Shown: positions 10,991 to 22,200 of the stretch, piece after piece
How positions within the stretch are numbered: position 1 is the stretch's first letter
Layout: the number at the start of each line of letters is the position of its first letter
Assembly: GCA_963682025.1 (NCBI GenBank)
Contig: CAVMKG010000136.1
Location: forward strand, 25,865 to 89,864
Source: Cordilura impudica
Taxonomy: Eukaryota > Arthropoda > Insecta > Diptera > Scathophagidae
DNA length: 64,000 nucleotides
Direction of reading: 5' to 3'
Made by a program: the position numbers and the translations under genes
Notes under the pieces: generated by a model
The model's input: the letters and a program-made list of their open reading frames with translations, nothing else
Told to the model about the DNA's origin: nothing
Database searches by the model: none

Positions 10991-11697
10991 ACACCCTATA
11001 TGTGGTCAGAATGTAATGAGTTTGTGCTGATGTTTGTAACTACCGAAAATATATGACCTGGACCCATCTTTTATTATGCCAATCGACTCAGAATCATTCT
11101 AATCTGGATCGATTTAGCGATATTCGTCCATCCTGCTAGTAATCAAACAACAGGTCAAAAATATGAAAATATTTTGACGAAATTTGGAATGTAAACTTTT
11201 ATCGGCCATATCACGAATGCTATTGAAATGGGTGAAAATCGGTGCATGTTCAGACCTAGTCCTCTTACAAATGACCCCTATGAGATTGAATTAAATTGTT
11301 ATAAGATCCAAATTATTATATAGATTTCGATAAAATTTAGTTTATGTATATTTATTACTTCCATTATTGAGGAGTCCAAACATTTATCCTGTAGGTAAAT
11401 TCTTATTCATAGCCCCTATATAAAGCTTCTCGATCTTCACTTAAATCTATCAAACAAAAATAAAAATGTTGCACAGATTTATATTGTTTGTGTTTTTGCA
11501 AAAAAAATGAGTGACTGTACCGAATATGGCCAGGATAGGTCCACTTTTTGACCTATTCCACATGTAAATATGGCATCTCGTGTGAGCTCTTTCATATCTG
11601 CAGGCAAACAAATTAATAACAATGCCACCTAAGACCTAACCCCTCACTAAACGCATGATATAGTGTGTCATATAGTCTATCTGGACCGACTATAATT
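10991..11697 (+). repeat. mini-me/DINE-1-like family A element, diverged
   Basis: Starts ACACCCTATATGTGGTCAGA. It keeps GTTTGTAACTACCGAAAATA, a decayed core (GATATTCGTCCATCCTGCTA), and the tail with CTGGACCGACTATAATT. It is more diverged than its neighbours, so probably older. The next element begins exactly where its palindrome ends. Confidence 0.65.
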
Positions 11698-12936
11698 ATA
11701 CCCTATACCACTATGTGGTTTGGGTATAATGACTTTGTGCTGCTGTTTGTAACAACTAAAAATATTTGACCTACACCCATCTTTAATTATACCGATCGAA
11801 TCAAAATCACTATCGTCCGTCCGCCCGTCTGTGTGTCCATGTAAAGCTTGTAATCAAACTGCAGGTCGCAAATATGAATATATTTTGATGAAGTTTGGTA
11901 TTTGATCTTCTATCGGCCATGGAATGAACGCTATTGAAATTGGTGAGAATCGGTCCATGTTCAGACCTAGCCCCCATACAAATGACCCCTATGAAATCAA
12001 CATAAATTGCCATAAGATCCAAATTGTCATACAGATCCCAGTCAAATTGGGTTTTTATGTGTTTATTAAATCCATTAATCAGTAGTCCAAAAATGATCCC
12101 TATTGGACAACTCTTAGTCATAGGCCCCATATAGAGCGGCTTCCCGATCTTCACTTAAATCTATCAAAAAACAAAAATATTGCACGGATTCCTTTCAAAT
12201 TTGGTTTGTATATATTTTTTCAAAGTATAGGTGACTTACCGATCGACTCAGAATCACTTTTTGAGTCAAAATAGCAATTTCCGTCCGTCCGTCCGTCCGT
12301 CTGTGTGTTCATGTAAAGCTTGTAATCAAACTACAGGTCGCAAATATGAATATATTTCGATGAAATTTGGTACATAAGCTTCCATCGGCTATGGGATGAA
12401 CGCTATTGAAACTGGCGAGAATCGGTCCATGTTCAGACCTAGCCCCCATACCCCTATGAAATCGACATAAATTGCCATAAATTCCAAATTATCATATAGA
12501 TCTCAGTCAAATTGGGTTTGTATGTGTTTATTGCATCCATTAATCAGTAGTTCAAAAATACTCCCTACAGGAAAATTCTTAGTCATAGGCCCCATATAGA
12601 GCTGCTTCCCGATCTTCACTTAAATCTATCAAAAAACAAAAATATTGCACAGATTTTTCTCAAATTTTGTTTGTATATATTTTTTCAAAGTATAAGTGAC
12701 TTTACCAAATATGATCAGGATCGGTACATTTTTCGACCTAGTCCCCATTTAAATATAGTATCCGATATGAACTTTTTCATATCTGCAGCGAAAAAAATTA
12801 ATAAAAATGCCACTCAAATTTGGTTTATGCATATTTGCTATATCCAATTAGTTGGACTGAAGAGATAGGGTCTCTTAACCATGGTATAGGGTATCGTATA
12901 GTCGGGCTAGACCGACTACAATTTTCTTACTTGTTT
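11698..12936 (+). repeat. mini-me/DINE-1-like family A element with internal tandem duplication
   Basis: Begins ATACCCTATACCACTATGTG and ends CTTACTTGTT. At about 12236 the sequence jumps from the 3' third (GTATAGGTGACTT) back to the 5' third (ACCGATCGACTCAGAATCAC) and runs through the core a second time. The two (GTCC)n tracts are at about 11815-11832 and 12281-12303. This is a partial head-to-tail duplication. Non-coding. Confidence 0.7.
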
Positions 12937-13469
12937 TCTTATTTGTTTTGTTTGTAACTAAGAGACTAGTGTGACCTTGAAACACATTTCAGCATTAGTG
13001 TCCATCAGCTTTTTGTTCTGTTCATGCAAACATTGTTTTCAAAATTCTGAGATGCATAAAAATGTCACTTGAGTAAAAATTGATATAAAATATTGAGCCA
13101 TGATCACCAAAAAGACTAAAACGCCATGATTTATGATTTTGATTCTTTATGATTTTCGATAATTCACGATAATTTGAAGCCTAAGTAAAAAAAATAAATA
13201 AAACTCTTTTAAAAATTTTTATGAAAAATAGCTTGCTCCTTATATCTGTTGTATAATTTTCTTCAAAATTGTCATTTGTTCAAATCGGTTGTGCCGTTTA
13301 GAGTATTTAGGCTGCTTCAATAAGCTCGAGCACTAAGCTTTCCCGGTGGTTATTTAGAAATCAACACTGCTTTCTTCAACTAACATTTCTTAATAGACTA
13401 TTCTCACAATTGACAATAAACGAAGTCATGTGAAAATCTCAACGAAATCTGTAGCGTTGGTTAAGCACA

Positions 13470-13560
13470 ATATGGATGAGTTTTTGCGCCGTTTTATAAC
13501 GACGGATGAAAATGGATCCAATAAAGTTTGGGGATAGAAAATGTATGCGTGCACACGTAT
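13470..13560 (+). pseudogene. mariner transposase fragment
   Basis: The plus strand reads NMDEFLRRFITTDENGSNKVWG, which resembles the mariner segment FLRRFVTMDETWIHHY around the first catalytic Asp. It is only about 25 residues long with a stop directly after it, and the flanks are unrecognisable. Confidence 0.4.
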
Positions 13561-13866
13561 ATAATCGTCATGGCAAAATTCCATGAATTTTAATAATATT
13601 GCAATAAGATTGACTAATTTTAGCTTGAAATAAGTTTTTATTCAAAAATTTATTTATATAATTGAAATTATATTTTTTTATTTTATTTATTTACAGAGTA
13701 AACAATATAAATTATTTGTAAATTATATGCTGCGGATCTTCAGCATATTACATATCTAAATACCAGTACAATGTAAGGGTACCACCGAGGAAACCTTCCA
13801 TGTAAGTCCCACAATGCAATGCAAATTACTTTCAGCTTCTTGACTAAAGGTTAGAGAGGTTACCTG

Positions 13867-13888
13867 AGGACGAGTACACTCGTCCTCT
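13867..13888. repeat. 22-bp near-perfect palindrome
   Basis: Two 10-bp arms, GAGGACGAGT and ACTCGTCCTC, are separated by AC. It can form a stable hairpin in AT-rich surroundings. Function unknown; it may be the 3' end of an unrecognised element. Confidence 0.6.
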
Positions 13889-14659
13889 ATTCGTCCTGAT
13901 ATTATAAGTTCGATAGTGTCGAATAAGAAAGATAGATAATATAAACAGAATATTTAAAAAAGAAATACAAGTAGAAAAAAAATTTGTCCGCTGTGATTTT
14001 ATCCTAAACCATCCGGATTACCTTATGAAATCCGTACATACCCAAGTGGAACTGGGAATATAATTTACTCGCTTAACAGAAATTTATGAGTCTACGGAAA
14101 TTGAATGTTAGACTAATGTTATGTTAAATCCTTTTGATACTCTCCTTATTGAGAATTTTTATAACTTATAACTGGTTTTTTACCGAGTCTGATTGTCCCA
14201 TTAAGTTACCTTGAATCGAAATAAATTAAAATTATTTAGATTTGTTAGGAATAAATGGATGTTAAAATATTTTTAATCTGAAACTGAAACCTTAATTATC
14301 ACGCTAATCAAAATAATTAATAGAGTGTCGTAAAGTCGCATTTTATGGTCTATATTATTCTTATTTATTTTCTCTATGCTCTATTTTGATTATTTATGCG
14401 CACATAAATAAAAAAAAAATACTTTCCGATGACAAACTATACATTTTTCGTTCCTTATAGAAAATAATTTTTTTAATGCTTAAAGAAATATGTACAGTGA
14501 ATGCAAAAATTATTTTCACAGTAGGATATAATAATTTTTTTCGTACTATTAAAAGGATATTTTCAAGCATGAGACAAAAATATTTTCGATCAGCCTAAAA
14601 ACTTAACTTAACTTAAACCTTTTATTGATAGAAATGGAAAAAAATAAATTAAAGTTAAG

Positions 14660-15429
14660 AATTCTGTGGTTTTCTGGAATAACCGCGTATGTCCATTTTT
14701 GTCAGTTTTGAGTTAACGATGCCAAATATAATAATTTTTAATGCTCTTTACATTTGTTCAATTTTTTTTTTAAATATTGACCATTTCATAGTTTTTCCTT
14801 TAAATAACGACGTAACTTAAATGTTTATTAAATTAATTTGCAGCACTAACGACGTATATCAACCTACGTTTGATCGCTGACAAATTATTTTCTCAGAAAA
14901 CGACATATAGCGACATATATTGTTATTAATGAAAAAAAATGCAAAATAATTTTGGATTATTTTTCAGTTTATAACCACTTATTAACACTTGTGTGTTTAT
15001 TTCTGTTATTTTTTGTCACTATTATTCTTCATACGTTGTTATGTTCTCATCCTAAGTCCCGTTAACTTTTTATTGACAAACAAAAAATCCATTTTTCAAG
15101 CAACAACAACTTATGTCTACATGTGTATTTGCATTGGTAGTTTTCTTTTTCAAAGAAAACGACGTTTGTCGACATAAGTTGTTTTATCTGCACACACTTT
15201 AAGTGTAATTTATATACATATTATTTTTTCGTCCTTCTCTAGGATCTATTCCTCTGAAGATTTTTGACTCAAAATTTTATATAAAGTATTTATTACCCAT
15301 ACAGGACTGTTAAACAAAAGGCTCTAAAATCTTTATATCGAGCCCATAATTTCAAATATAACGTTTTTTAGCTCCCCTGAACATTTTGATTTTATGACAT
15401 ACGCGGTTATTCTAGAAAACCACAGAATT
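14660..15429 (+). mobile_element. MITE with 33-bp terminal inverted repeats, copy 1
   Basis: The left end AATTCTGTGGTTTTCTGGAA and continuing ends at CGCGTATGTC; the right end is its inverse with one mismatch, closing ACCACAGAATT at 15429. The interior has no transposase but contains recurring CGACGTATATC-type strings. A second copy in the opposite orientation is at 48250-48973. No clear target duplication was found. Superfamily unknown. Confidence 0.8.
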
Positions 15430-15497
15430 ATGATTATTTCGTAACCATCTTTAACCATTTCACCATCTTTGCACACTACGATGGAAACATCTTTAAA

Positions 15498-15852
15498 TTA
15501 ATAATATTAATAGGCAAGGCGATTTCTTGTGATCGATACAAAAACTGTAGTTAATAACCGAACATACCTCATTTGAAAGGTATTTCTTTTTAGCTGTCCA
15601 CCAGATTTACAGATTTGTACCGACTGGCACATTTTTTTGGAGTAATGCTCATTTAAAGTTGCTACTAATACCTACATAAAACACTTACTACATGTGTGTG
15701 CGTTTATTATAAATATCAGAAGCCCTGCGTTGAATTTTGAACTGAATAAAATTAATTAGCATACCTTTAGGCTGTCGTAACATTATTTATTAAATGAAAA
15801 AATAAAAATTCCTAGAATTTGCACTCGCATTTTGAGGGCTGGGCTTTGCTAG
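15498..15852 (+). mobile_element. Helitron-like non-autonomous element, copy 3
   Basis: Diverged copy beginning TTAATAATATTAATAGGCAA. The interior has TAGCATACCTTTAGGCTGTC and the end reads TTTGAGGGCTGGGCTTTGCTAG. The terminal CTAG is kept. The middle differs from copies 1 and 2 and matches the variant at 33121-33350. Confidence 0.6.
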
Positions 15853-16250
15853 TATTATTTAAATTACTAAGAATACTATTTGTTATTTAAAATCTTTTAT
15901 AATTGTACAGAAGAGACATAAAACTCTGGAACATCTTCAACTTTTTGTCTCTGTTCATTTTTTTAATAAAAAAAATTTGCTCAATTACAACAACATTTAT
16001 TTGCTGCAATTTGTACACCGTACTTTCCAGGTAAAATTACTGCAAATTCGATCCGTTTAATAAGAATACATGTATTGCTGTATATTGTTATAGACATAAT
16101 TTTCTATACATGAGAAAATTTCTTAATAAAATGTACAGTGAATGACGATGCATTGGGAACTTTTTACGAAATATACGAATATACGACTGGAACGAATGAC
16201 TTGGATCTTAAAAAAATAAAACTCTTTTATTATATTAAGAATTTGTGTGT
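15853..16250. other. No recognised gene
   Basis: AT-rich DNA between the Helitron-like copy and the C-terminal end of the Tc1 gene. Part of it may be Tc1 3' flank. Confidence 0.4.
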
Positions 16251-16720
16251 TTTATTTATTTAAACAGGATAAAATATTAACTTAAAATAGCTTAACTTCA
16301 GAAAAAAATAACAAAACCTGAAACTATTAATTATAATGCTCTTGACAAAATATTGGAAACCTTTACTATACATTAATTGAAAACTTTTCCTCTATTTATG
16401 TTTTCAATATTTTGATGGGTAACCAGTATTTTTTAGTACTGCTTCACAACGCCGAGGCACGGAGTCACATAAATTGTTGATAATACTAATTGAAATTTTT
16501 TGCCACTTTGAAATAACTGCCTCTATGAGATTTGTCTTGCTTGCGTAATTTCGTGTCGGTATATTTCGATCTACATTTTCCCATAGATTTTCTGTGGGAT
16601 TTAGATCTGGTGATTGGACTGGCCATTCCAAAATAGTAGCCATGCGATTACAACTTTGCAGGTGTGTTTTGGTCATTGTCATGTTGGTACTTCCAGACCA
16701 ATGGCATATTTTCTACGCCG

Positions 16721-19700
16721 CACAGTGGCGCCCGTAGAGCAAACGAGGTTGCAAAAATCAAAATTTTCATATGCGCCGACGAAGTTTTGAATAAACCCAT
16801 GTTATTGGAAACTTTTCAACGATATCAAATATGCTACTCGTTCAAAGTTGACCGACTTTCGGTTTTCAAAAAAACACACAATTTTTAGTCAATTTGTTGC
16901 GATTTCAGGTGTAATATTACGAAAAATAGGTAATGAATCGCCTTATTTTTTATTTGCATTGATTGAAGTATTTATTAAATGTATAATGATAAAAAAAAAA
17001 TTAACTGTTTGCTTTGTGTTTCTCCTGGTAAATCACTATTTATAAACTATCCGTTTTTTCACTATTTTTCAACTTTGACGGAAAATAAAAAAAATCTATA
17101 TTTTTCTATATTTGCCACATTTGCAAAACATGTTCTTTGATTATTTCTTTACACAACTCAAAAGGTTTTATCTGCCCGTACGTGCCCGTTTGGCTTCTAG
17201 AGGTCAAAAAGGTTAAAAAGACATGGTTGCAGAAATTGTATGGCGTGCATCCCTTACATGTTTTGACTGACAGTAGTTTGATCTAACAGTTTGAAAATTG
17301 CATTTTAAGTCGGTTGTCTACCTGTGAGCCTCTGCCAAAGTCTACTCCCAATATTCTGTTACAGACACAGGATGCACAAAAAACTACTCATTGAAATTCG
17401 CAGGTACGCACCTCACTTAAAAATTACTTTGGAGTACAAATGGTCAAGAACAATATTGACTTATGGTCCCTCCAGGTAGGCACAAATCTTATTTAGACAC
17501 GAGCATAATATCAAAATTGCATAATTCAGCCTAAATCCATATGTATGCATGGAACAGGTAAATTTTTAGGCATGGTAGCATAAGCAAAATAAGCACATTG
17601 CCTGGATTAGTCTACGACTGAAAGTTGGCACAACAAGCAATGAAACCATGGCGTTAAACAATTTAAAATTATTTGAACTGTTTAGAAGGTCAACCACACC
17701 AAAGTTTTTTATGGAAGCTGCTGTAGAAGCACTTGATTGCTTATACGGAAATATTGAGAGAAGCGACATTATAAAAAATAACTTTTATCTGATATATGCA
17801 AATATTAAGGCAAAATGGGTGAAATCTAATCGAACCATTCAGAACTTCAACTCCAAATACGAGGACTGGCTTAATGAAGACACCATCCTGGATATATTGG
17901 CAGTAGATAAACCCACCACATAATCCAGAGGAGCAAAAGGAAGGCCAAAAAAAAGTATTGAGGAGTGTTCAATTTTCACAAGAAAGAGGAAACTTGCCGA
18001 TGCCACCAATGACTTGACCACGAAGCATTTATCGGACGCGCTGTCTATTAAATATACAAAGGATAGTGAAAGAGTTAGGTCGCAGATTACAAAATCTGTT
18101 GCTGATGCAAGCCCACTGCGACTAAAAAGGATTAAGGAAAGCATTCCCACGCCCACAAACGCACACATTAAAAAGTATGGTTCCGAAGAAGCCTTGGCTT
18201 TGTTTATGGACTTACAACTTTCCAAAGAAAAATATGAGATACTACGGGCATACTTGATGCGACACGGGGCTGACGTTTTACCAGGATACAAGCATATTAC
18301 GCAAGCCAAAATAAATTCACGACCACTGCATACGGAGTTTACGGAAGTCTCTGTGAAAGCCAATCTGCAGGATCTCATGGGCCATACAGCAAAACGGTTG
18401 TTGGAGAGTCTTCCTGAAAATGAGGTGAAAATTCTTCCTGAGAAACTGACATTGATCAGCAAATGGGGCTGCGATGGATCATCCGGACAAAGCTTTTGTA
18501 AGCAAAGGATATCTTCCGATGACGCTACAATATCGGACGGAAATATGTTTATGGCATCTGTTGTTCCTTTGCGGCTAAAATCTGATGTTTCCCTACACTG
18601 GAAAAATCCACGTGCGTCATCAGTGCATTATTGCCGACCAATAATGTTTCAGTTTGCAAGGGAATCGGCAGAACTCATAAGGACCACGGTGAAGGACATT
18701 GAAGAACAAATAATCAAGATTAAGCCTACAAAGCTGCAAATTGGAGAAGGAAAATATATTGAATGCAATTACGAGTTCCACCTGACCATGGTTGACGGAA
18801 AAGTCGTAAACGAACTGACAGGAACAACCTCAACATTGTCATGCCCGATTTGCAAAAAGAGTCAGAAGAACTTTGGTAATTTAAACGATTCTACAAACGA
18901 GGAGAATTACGAATATGGAATGTCACCATTGCACGCAAGGATAAGGTGTATGGAGTTCTTGCTAAAACTGGCGCATACCCTACCACAAGAGGAGGAAAAC
19001 TTCGATGAAAATACATCAATAAAGGATAAGGAAAAGATCAGAAAGAAGCAAATACAGGATGCTTTTTTTAAACAAGTTGGACTAAAAGTAGACTGTCCCA
19101 AGCACGGATACGGTAACTCAAACGATGGAAACACTTCTAGGAGATTTTTTGAAAATGATGAGGCAGTAACTAGAATAACTGGAATTGACAATCAAATCGT
19201 GAAAAGATTGGGAACGATCTTGAATGTTTTAAACTGCAAAGAAAATGTCAATTCTACAAAATATGGAGAATATGCATCGAAAACTGCATCTCTTTTAGCA
19301 GAAATGTATCCACAGAAGAAGTTGACCCCGACCGTCCATAAAATATTGGCGCATGGCAAAGATATAATTGAGTACCAGTCTTTGCCAATTGGAGAGCTTT
19401 CTGAAGAAGCACAGGAGTCTCTTAACAAATTTTGTAAAAAATATAGATTGCAGAACACATTCAAAGCATCAAGGTTAAGGCAAAATGAGGACCTCTTCAA
19501 CATGTTGGCAGCATCTTCCGATCCACTTATTTCTTCCCTGCGGCATGTGAAGTCACGAATAGAGTTAGAAAATAATTATAGTTTAGAAATGATTAGCCTT
19601 TTAGATATACCTTCTCTTACGAATTGTGATGAATATTTTACAGAAAATTGAAAAAAATAAATTTAAAAAAGAAGTAATTTTTCTTTAATTTGTTGGGTAA

Positions 19701-19971
19701 TAATTTAAAACATAAAACCCTAAAGAAAAAAAATAAAAAAATTCTAAAAATGTAAAAATAATTTTTTTTAGTTATCATAAAATTGATTTTTCTACAAATT
19801 TTAACTTTGATAACCCATAAGTAGGCCCCTAAAAAGCGTAGCACCCTTTCCAAACGCTCATTTCATAGGCTGAACAGTTATCTATCATATGCTGTTTAAA
19901 CTGTTCAATTATGTTATTCGGTTCAAAAGATATGATTTTTGCAACAAAAAAACTCAAACGGCGTTATTTAG
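16721..19971 (+). mobile_element. Transib DNA transposon, copy 2 (near-intact, right tip eroded)
   Basis: The left end is CACAGTGGCGCCCGTAGAG. The nonamer-like GCAAAAATC at 16751-16759 sits exactly 23 bp from the heptamer. The 5 bp before it (16716-16720) are CGCCG, matching the Transib CGNCG target. The left end is identical by eye to the right end of copy 3. The right end keeps GATTTTTGC (19934-19942) and ACTCAAACGGCG, but where copy 3 has CCACTGTG it reads TTATTTAG, and no matching target duplication follows. The body contains a single long transposase frame (17648-19651) preceded by about 900 bp of leader. It is inserted in a Tc1 gene. Confidence 0.88.
17648..19651 (+). pseudogene. Transib transposase, one stop codon from full length
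   Basis: One frame of 668 codons including the stop, broken only by TAA at codon 92 (17921-17923); copy 3 has TCA at this point. The start at 17648 is the first in-frame ATG of the conserved region. The protein is RAG1-related. The first catalytic Asp is D276 in KWGCDGSSGQS. The second is D383 in MVDGKVVNEL. A zinc-binding pair C399/C402 (CPIC) follows, then SPLHARIRCMEF and NDGNTSRRFF. The histidines H564 and H569 are in TVHKILAHG, and the catalytic Glu lies in LSEEAQE (586-590). The enzyme would cut at CACAGTG ends by nick-and-hairpin chemistry (family knowledge). All recognisable catalytic and zinc positions are kept, so inactivation looks recent. A downstream start is unlikely to rescue it because about 120 N-terminal residues would be lost. 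Confidence 0.9.
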
Positions 19972-20004
19972 AATTTGTCTCTATCTAATTCCAGTTAAAG
20001 CATA

Positions 20005-20589
20005 TTAAATTCTTTCTTTTAACTCATACTCTCTGTCTGTCTGTTTGTCGTGGACCAACCCCATTCCTCCTTATCCAATTGATCTTAAACTTGGCCCATA
20101 GTCATGTTGTGAGAAAAGATTAATTTTGGGGTTGTCCCGCAAAGTCACGCATAGTCACGCACAGGCACGGAGTGATCTAAATGTCATTTCCCCTCATCCA
20201 ATCCATCTGAAACTTGGCCCATACACTTGCTGTGAAAAAAGATTAACTTTTACTTAGTCACGCACAGTCACGCATAGTCACGCACAGTCACGGAGTGATT
20301 TAAAACACATTTCATCTTATCTGATCGATCGGAAACTTGGTCGATAGACTTGCTGTGAAAAAAGACTAACTTTGACATAGTCACGCATAGTCACGCACAG
20401 TCACGGAGAGATTAAATCCTCACTTCCCCTCATCCGATCGATCTCAAACTTTGTCCATAGACTTGTTGTGGCCAAAGATTAATTTTAAAATAGTCACACA
20501 CAGTCACGCACAGTCACGGAAATATTCAAAACTAATATGCATAAGGAAAGAGTTTTAATAAAAACTTTGTTTTTATGGGTTAGATTATT
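20005..20589 (-). repeat. GTGACTGTGC tandem module, copy 2
   Basis: Inverse of 630-1318, with the same ends (TTAAATTCTTTCTTTTAACT at the left; AAACTTTGTTTTTATGGGTT near the right). It has about four internal units, one fewer than copy 1. It is inserted within the Tc1 gene just beyond the right tip of Transib copy 2. Confidence 0.7.
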
Positions 20590-20939
20590 TTACTTTTAAC
20601 TTGGACGCATTTGAAAAGAGAACAGAATTCCAATTCCGTTTTGACCAGTTCTTGTGGTCTTTACAAATATCAATGCCAGCCAGACGATTTTTTTGTAATA
20701 TCAGTGGTTTATTCACACAAAGGTAACAACCAAGATCAGCCTCAATGGCTCGTCGGGAAACTGTTCGAGCACATATTATTATTTTCAAATTGTATATGAC
20801 TACTTTTGGTATCCTTTTTGGATTTGTTCAAGTCTCTTGGTATTAGATTATCCTCCCTATGACTTGTTTTACGGGGCCAGCGCCTAATTGTTGAGTCGCC
20901 GGCGAACATCTTCCACGATATTTATTGATAATTTTAGAT

Positions 20940-21769
20940 ACTTATGGATTTATTCATAGAATATTTCTCACAAATTCTCTTTTGCTCAAGACCATCAGTA
21001 ATATCATATATTATTCTTCCATTTTTTGTTTTAACTCTGGTGCAGAAGTTTACAAGTTTTTTTGTTTGGCATCTCTAAAAAATACTTTTTTTTTTTCATT
21101 TATCTCTTTTTTAAATCTATTTTTTGTAAAAAATTTGTTGTCTTTCGATGAGAACATACAATAGAGCGGTATCGCAAAAAATAAAAACAAAATTTTAGGA
21201 CCTAAAGCAAAATTATTAAAAAACAAAATGGGCAAATTCACTGAATATCCCCACGTGCGGTGTATATAATACCTTGAATGTACTTAACTTTGCCGTTGAG
21301 GTAGGCATTTGAAAAAAATATATTGAGTGTTTTTGGAACCAATCAATATTCCTTTAAATTTTCTTTTTAAGTGGTGTTAGCTAACCTTTTGAAATGCCAA
21401 CAGTATGAGCTAGCTCGCTATCTATCATTTGGCAATTTTTTGGGAAATCTTGGATTTCCATAACGTGGTGGTTATTAGTTAATGTTTTTTCTCGTCCGGT
21501 GCACGCTTTAACCTCAATGCTTTCTCTGCCTTAGTGAAACTGTTTGTAGCACAAAGATTCTGTAGCAGAAATTGCATTTCGCAAACAAAATTTTATGAAA
21601 CTTCTTTGTTCAACAAAACCAGAGATTGCTAAAGTCGCCAAACTTACTTTAAGTTGCTTGCAAAAACGAGCCTCATTAATGAACTAATAAAGGTATTGAT
21701 ATGAAGTTTTTCACAAGTGTCAAAAACAGAACTACCAAGGAATGAATCCTTTGAATTTTTATTGGAATG
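20940..21769. other. AT-rich stretch with a possible Tc1 N-terminal scrap
   Basis: No gene recognised. On the minus strand, 21370-21560 reads KACTGREKTLTNN and then IDSELAHTVGISKG, weakly like a Tc1 DNA-binding domain. The rest is AT-rich with T runs. Confidence 0.35.
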
Positions 21770-22200
21770 TTTTGATATCATTGGCTGATCGGCAAACACG
21801 CTGGAAAGACGCGGACTTCAGCACAACGAGGATACAGTAAATCATCTCTTGTGATGTGAATCTTTGGGAACACTAGGCAGACATATACTGGATGACCTAT
21901 TTGGGATATCGAACTTAGATCTGACTGATCTTATCCGCTATCTTTTGAAGTATTCCTTTCGAATGGTGTGGTTTTTCAAAATGGAGTCACTTAACTGTAC
22001 TTGTTGATTTCACAGACTGTGAACTGCCACTTAAATCAACCAACTAAATATCCTTCAATAGTTCTCGACTCGAAGCAAAGTAAATTTATTGGGGCTTCCT
22101 GGGTGTCGCGGACTTGAGGGAAACGAGATCGCAGACATAGGAATAGCTAAATTATCCGCCATTAGTCCTATGATAGCACATGAATCCTATTATATATTGT
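21770..22200 (+). pseudogene. Non-LTR retrotransposon ORF2 3' fragments (RNase H and C-terminal region)
   Basis: The stretch 21810-21960 reads EDTVNHLL, CESLGTLGRHILDDLFGI and LDLTDLIRYLL, resembling the C-terminal Cys-His region (EHLL.C) of R1/LOA/jockey-like ORF2 proteins. The stretch 22080-22200 reads LLGLPGCRGLEGNEIADIG, resembling the RNase H box WVPGHxGIEGNEIAD. In a normal element RNase H precedes the C-terminal region, so the order is reversed here. Two overlapping relics or a rearrangement would explain it. Frameshifted and non-functional. Confidence 0.55.

Larger units (their letters stand above)
12937..14659. other. AT-rich stretch with a small mariner relic and a palindrome
   Basis: Nothing here looks like a host gene. 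A short mariner-like string occurs at about 13470-13560. A 22-bp palindrome lies at 13867-13888 next to a less AT-rich block (13740-13930) of unknown origin. The rest is AT-rich. Confidence 0.4.
16402..20930 (-). pseudogene. Tc1 transposase, split by Transib copy 2 and a repeat module
   Basis: The minus-strand N-terminal part lies at about 20585-20930. It carries helix-turn-helix residues RRWPRKTSHREDN, then ARTVSRRAIEADLGCY, then NRLAGIDICKDHKNWSKRNW. The C-terminal part lies at 16402-16720, with a frame-shifted VWKYQHDNDQN (second catalytic Asp), then LEWPVQSPDLNPTENLWENV, whose final E of the DD34E triad is present, then CDSVPRRCEAVLKNTGYPSK. This order is typical of Tc1. The middle, including the first catalytic Asp, is missing or unrecognisable. 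The gap is occupied by Transib copy 2 (16721-19971) and the inverted GTGACTGTGC module (20005-20589), so at least two later insertions hit this gene. Confidence 0.8.

Noticed and set aside
17839..18462. Long minus-strand open frame of 207 codons
   Set aside because: It is antisense to the conserved Transib transposase coding region and resembles no protein.
18014..19651. A Transib transposase gene starting at the TTG at 18014
   Set aside because: The same frame continues upstream to the ATG at 17648, interrupted only by TAA at 17921. The protein family needs that N-terminal part, and TTG is not a likely start in an animal.
16716..19976. A perfect target duplication for Transib copy 2 using CGCCG on the left and CGGCG at 19959-19963
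   Set aside because: CGGCG is the reverse complement, not a direct repeat, and it lies inside the element's own conserved end (copy 3 has TGGCG there).
20611..20799. Plus-strand open frame
   Set aside because: Antisense to the Tc1 transposase N-terminal part.
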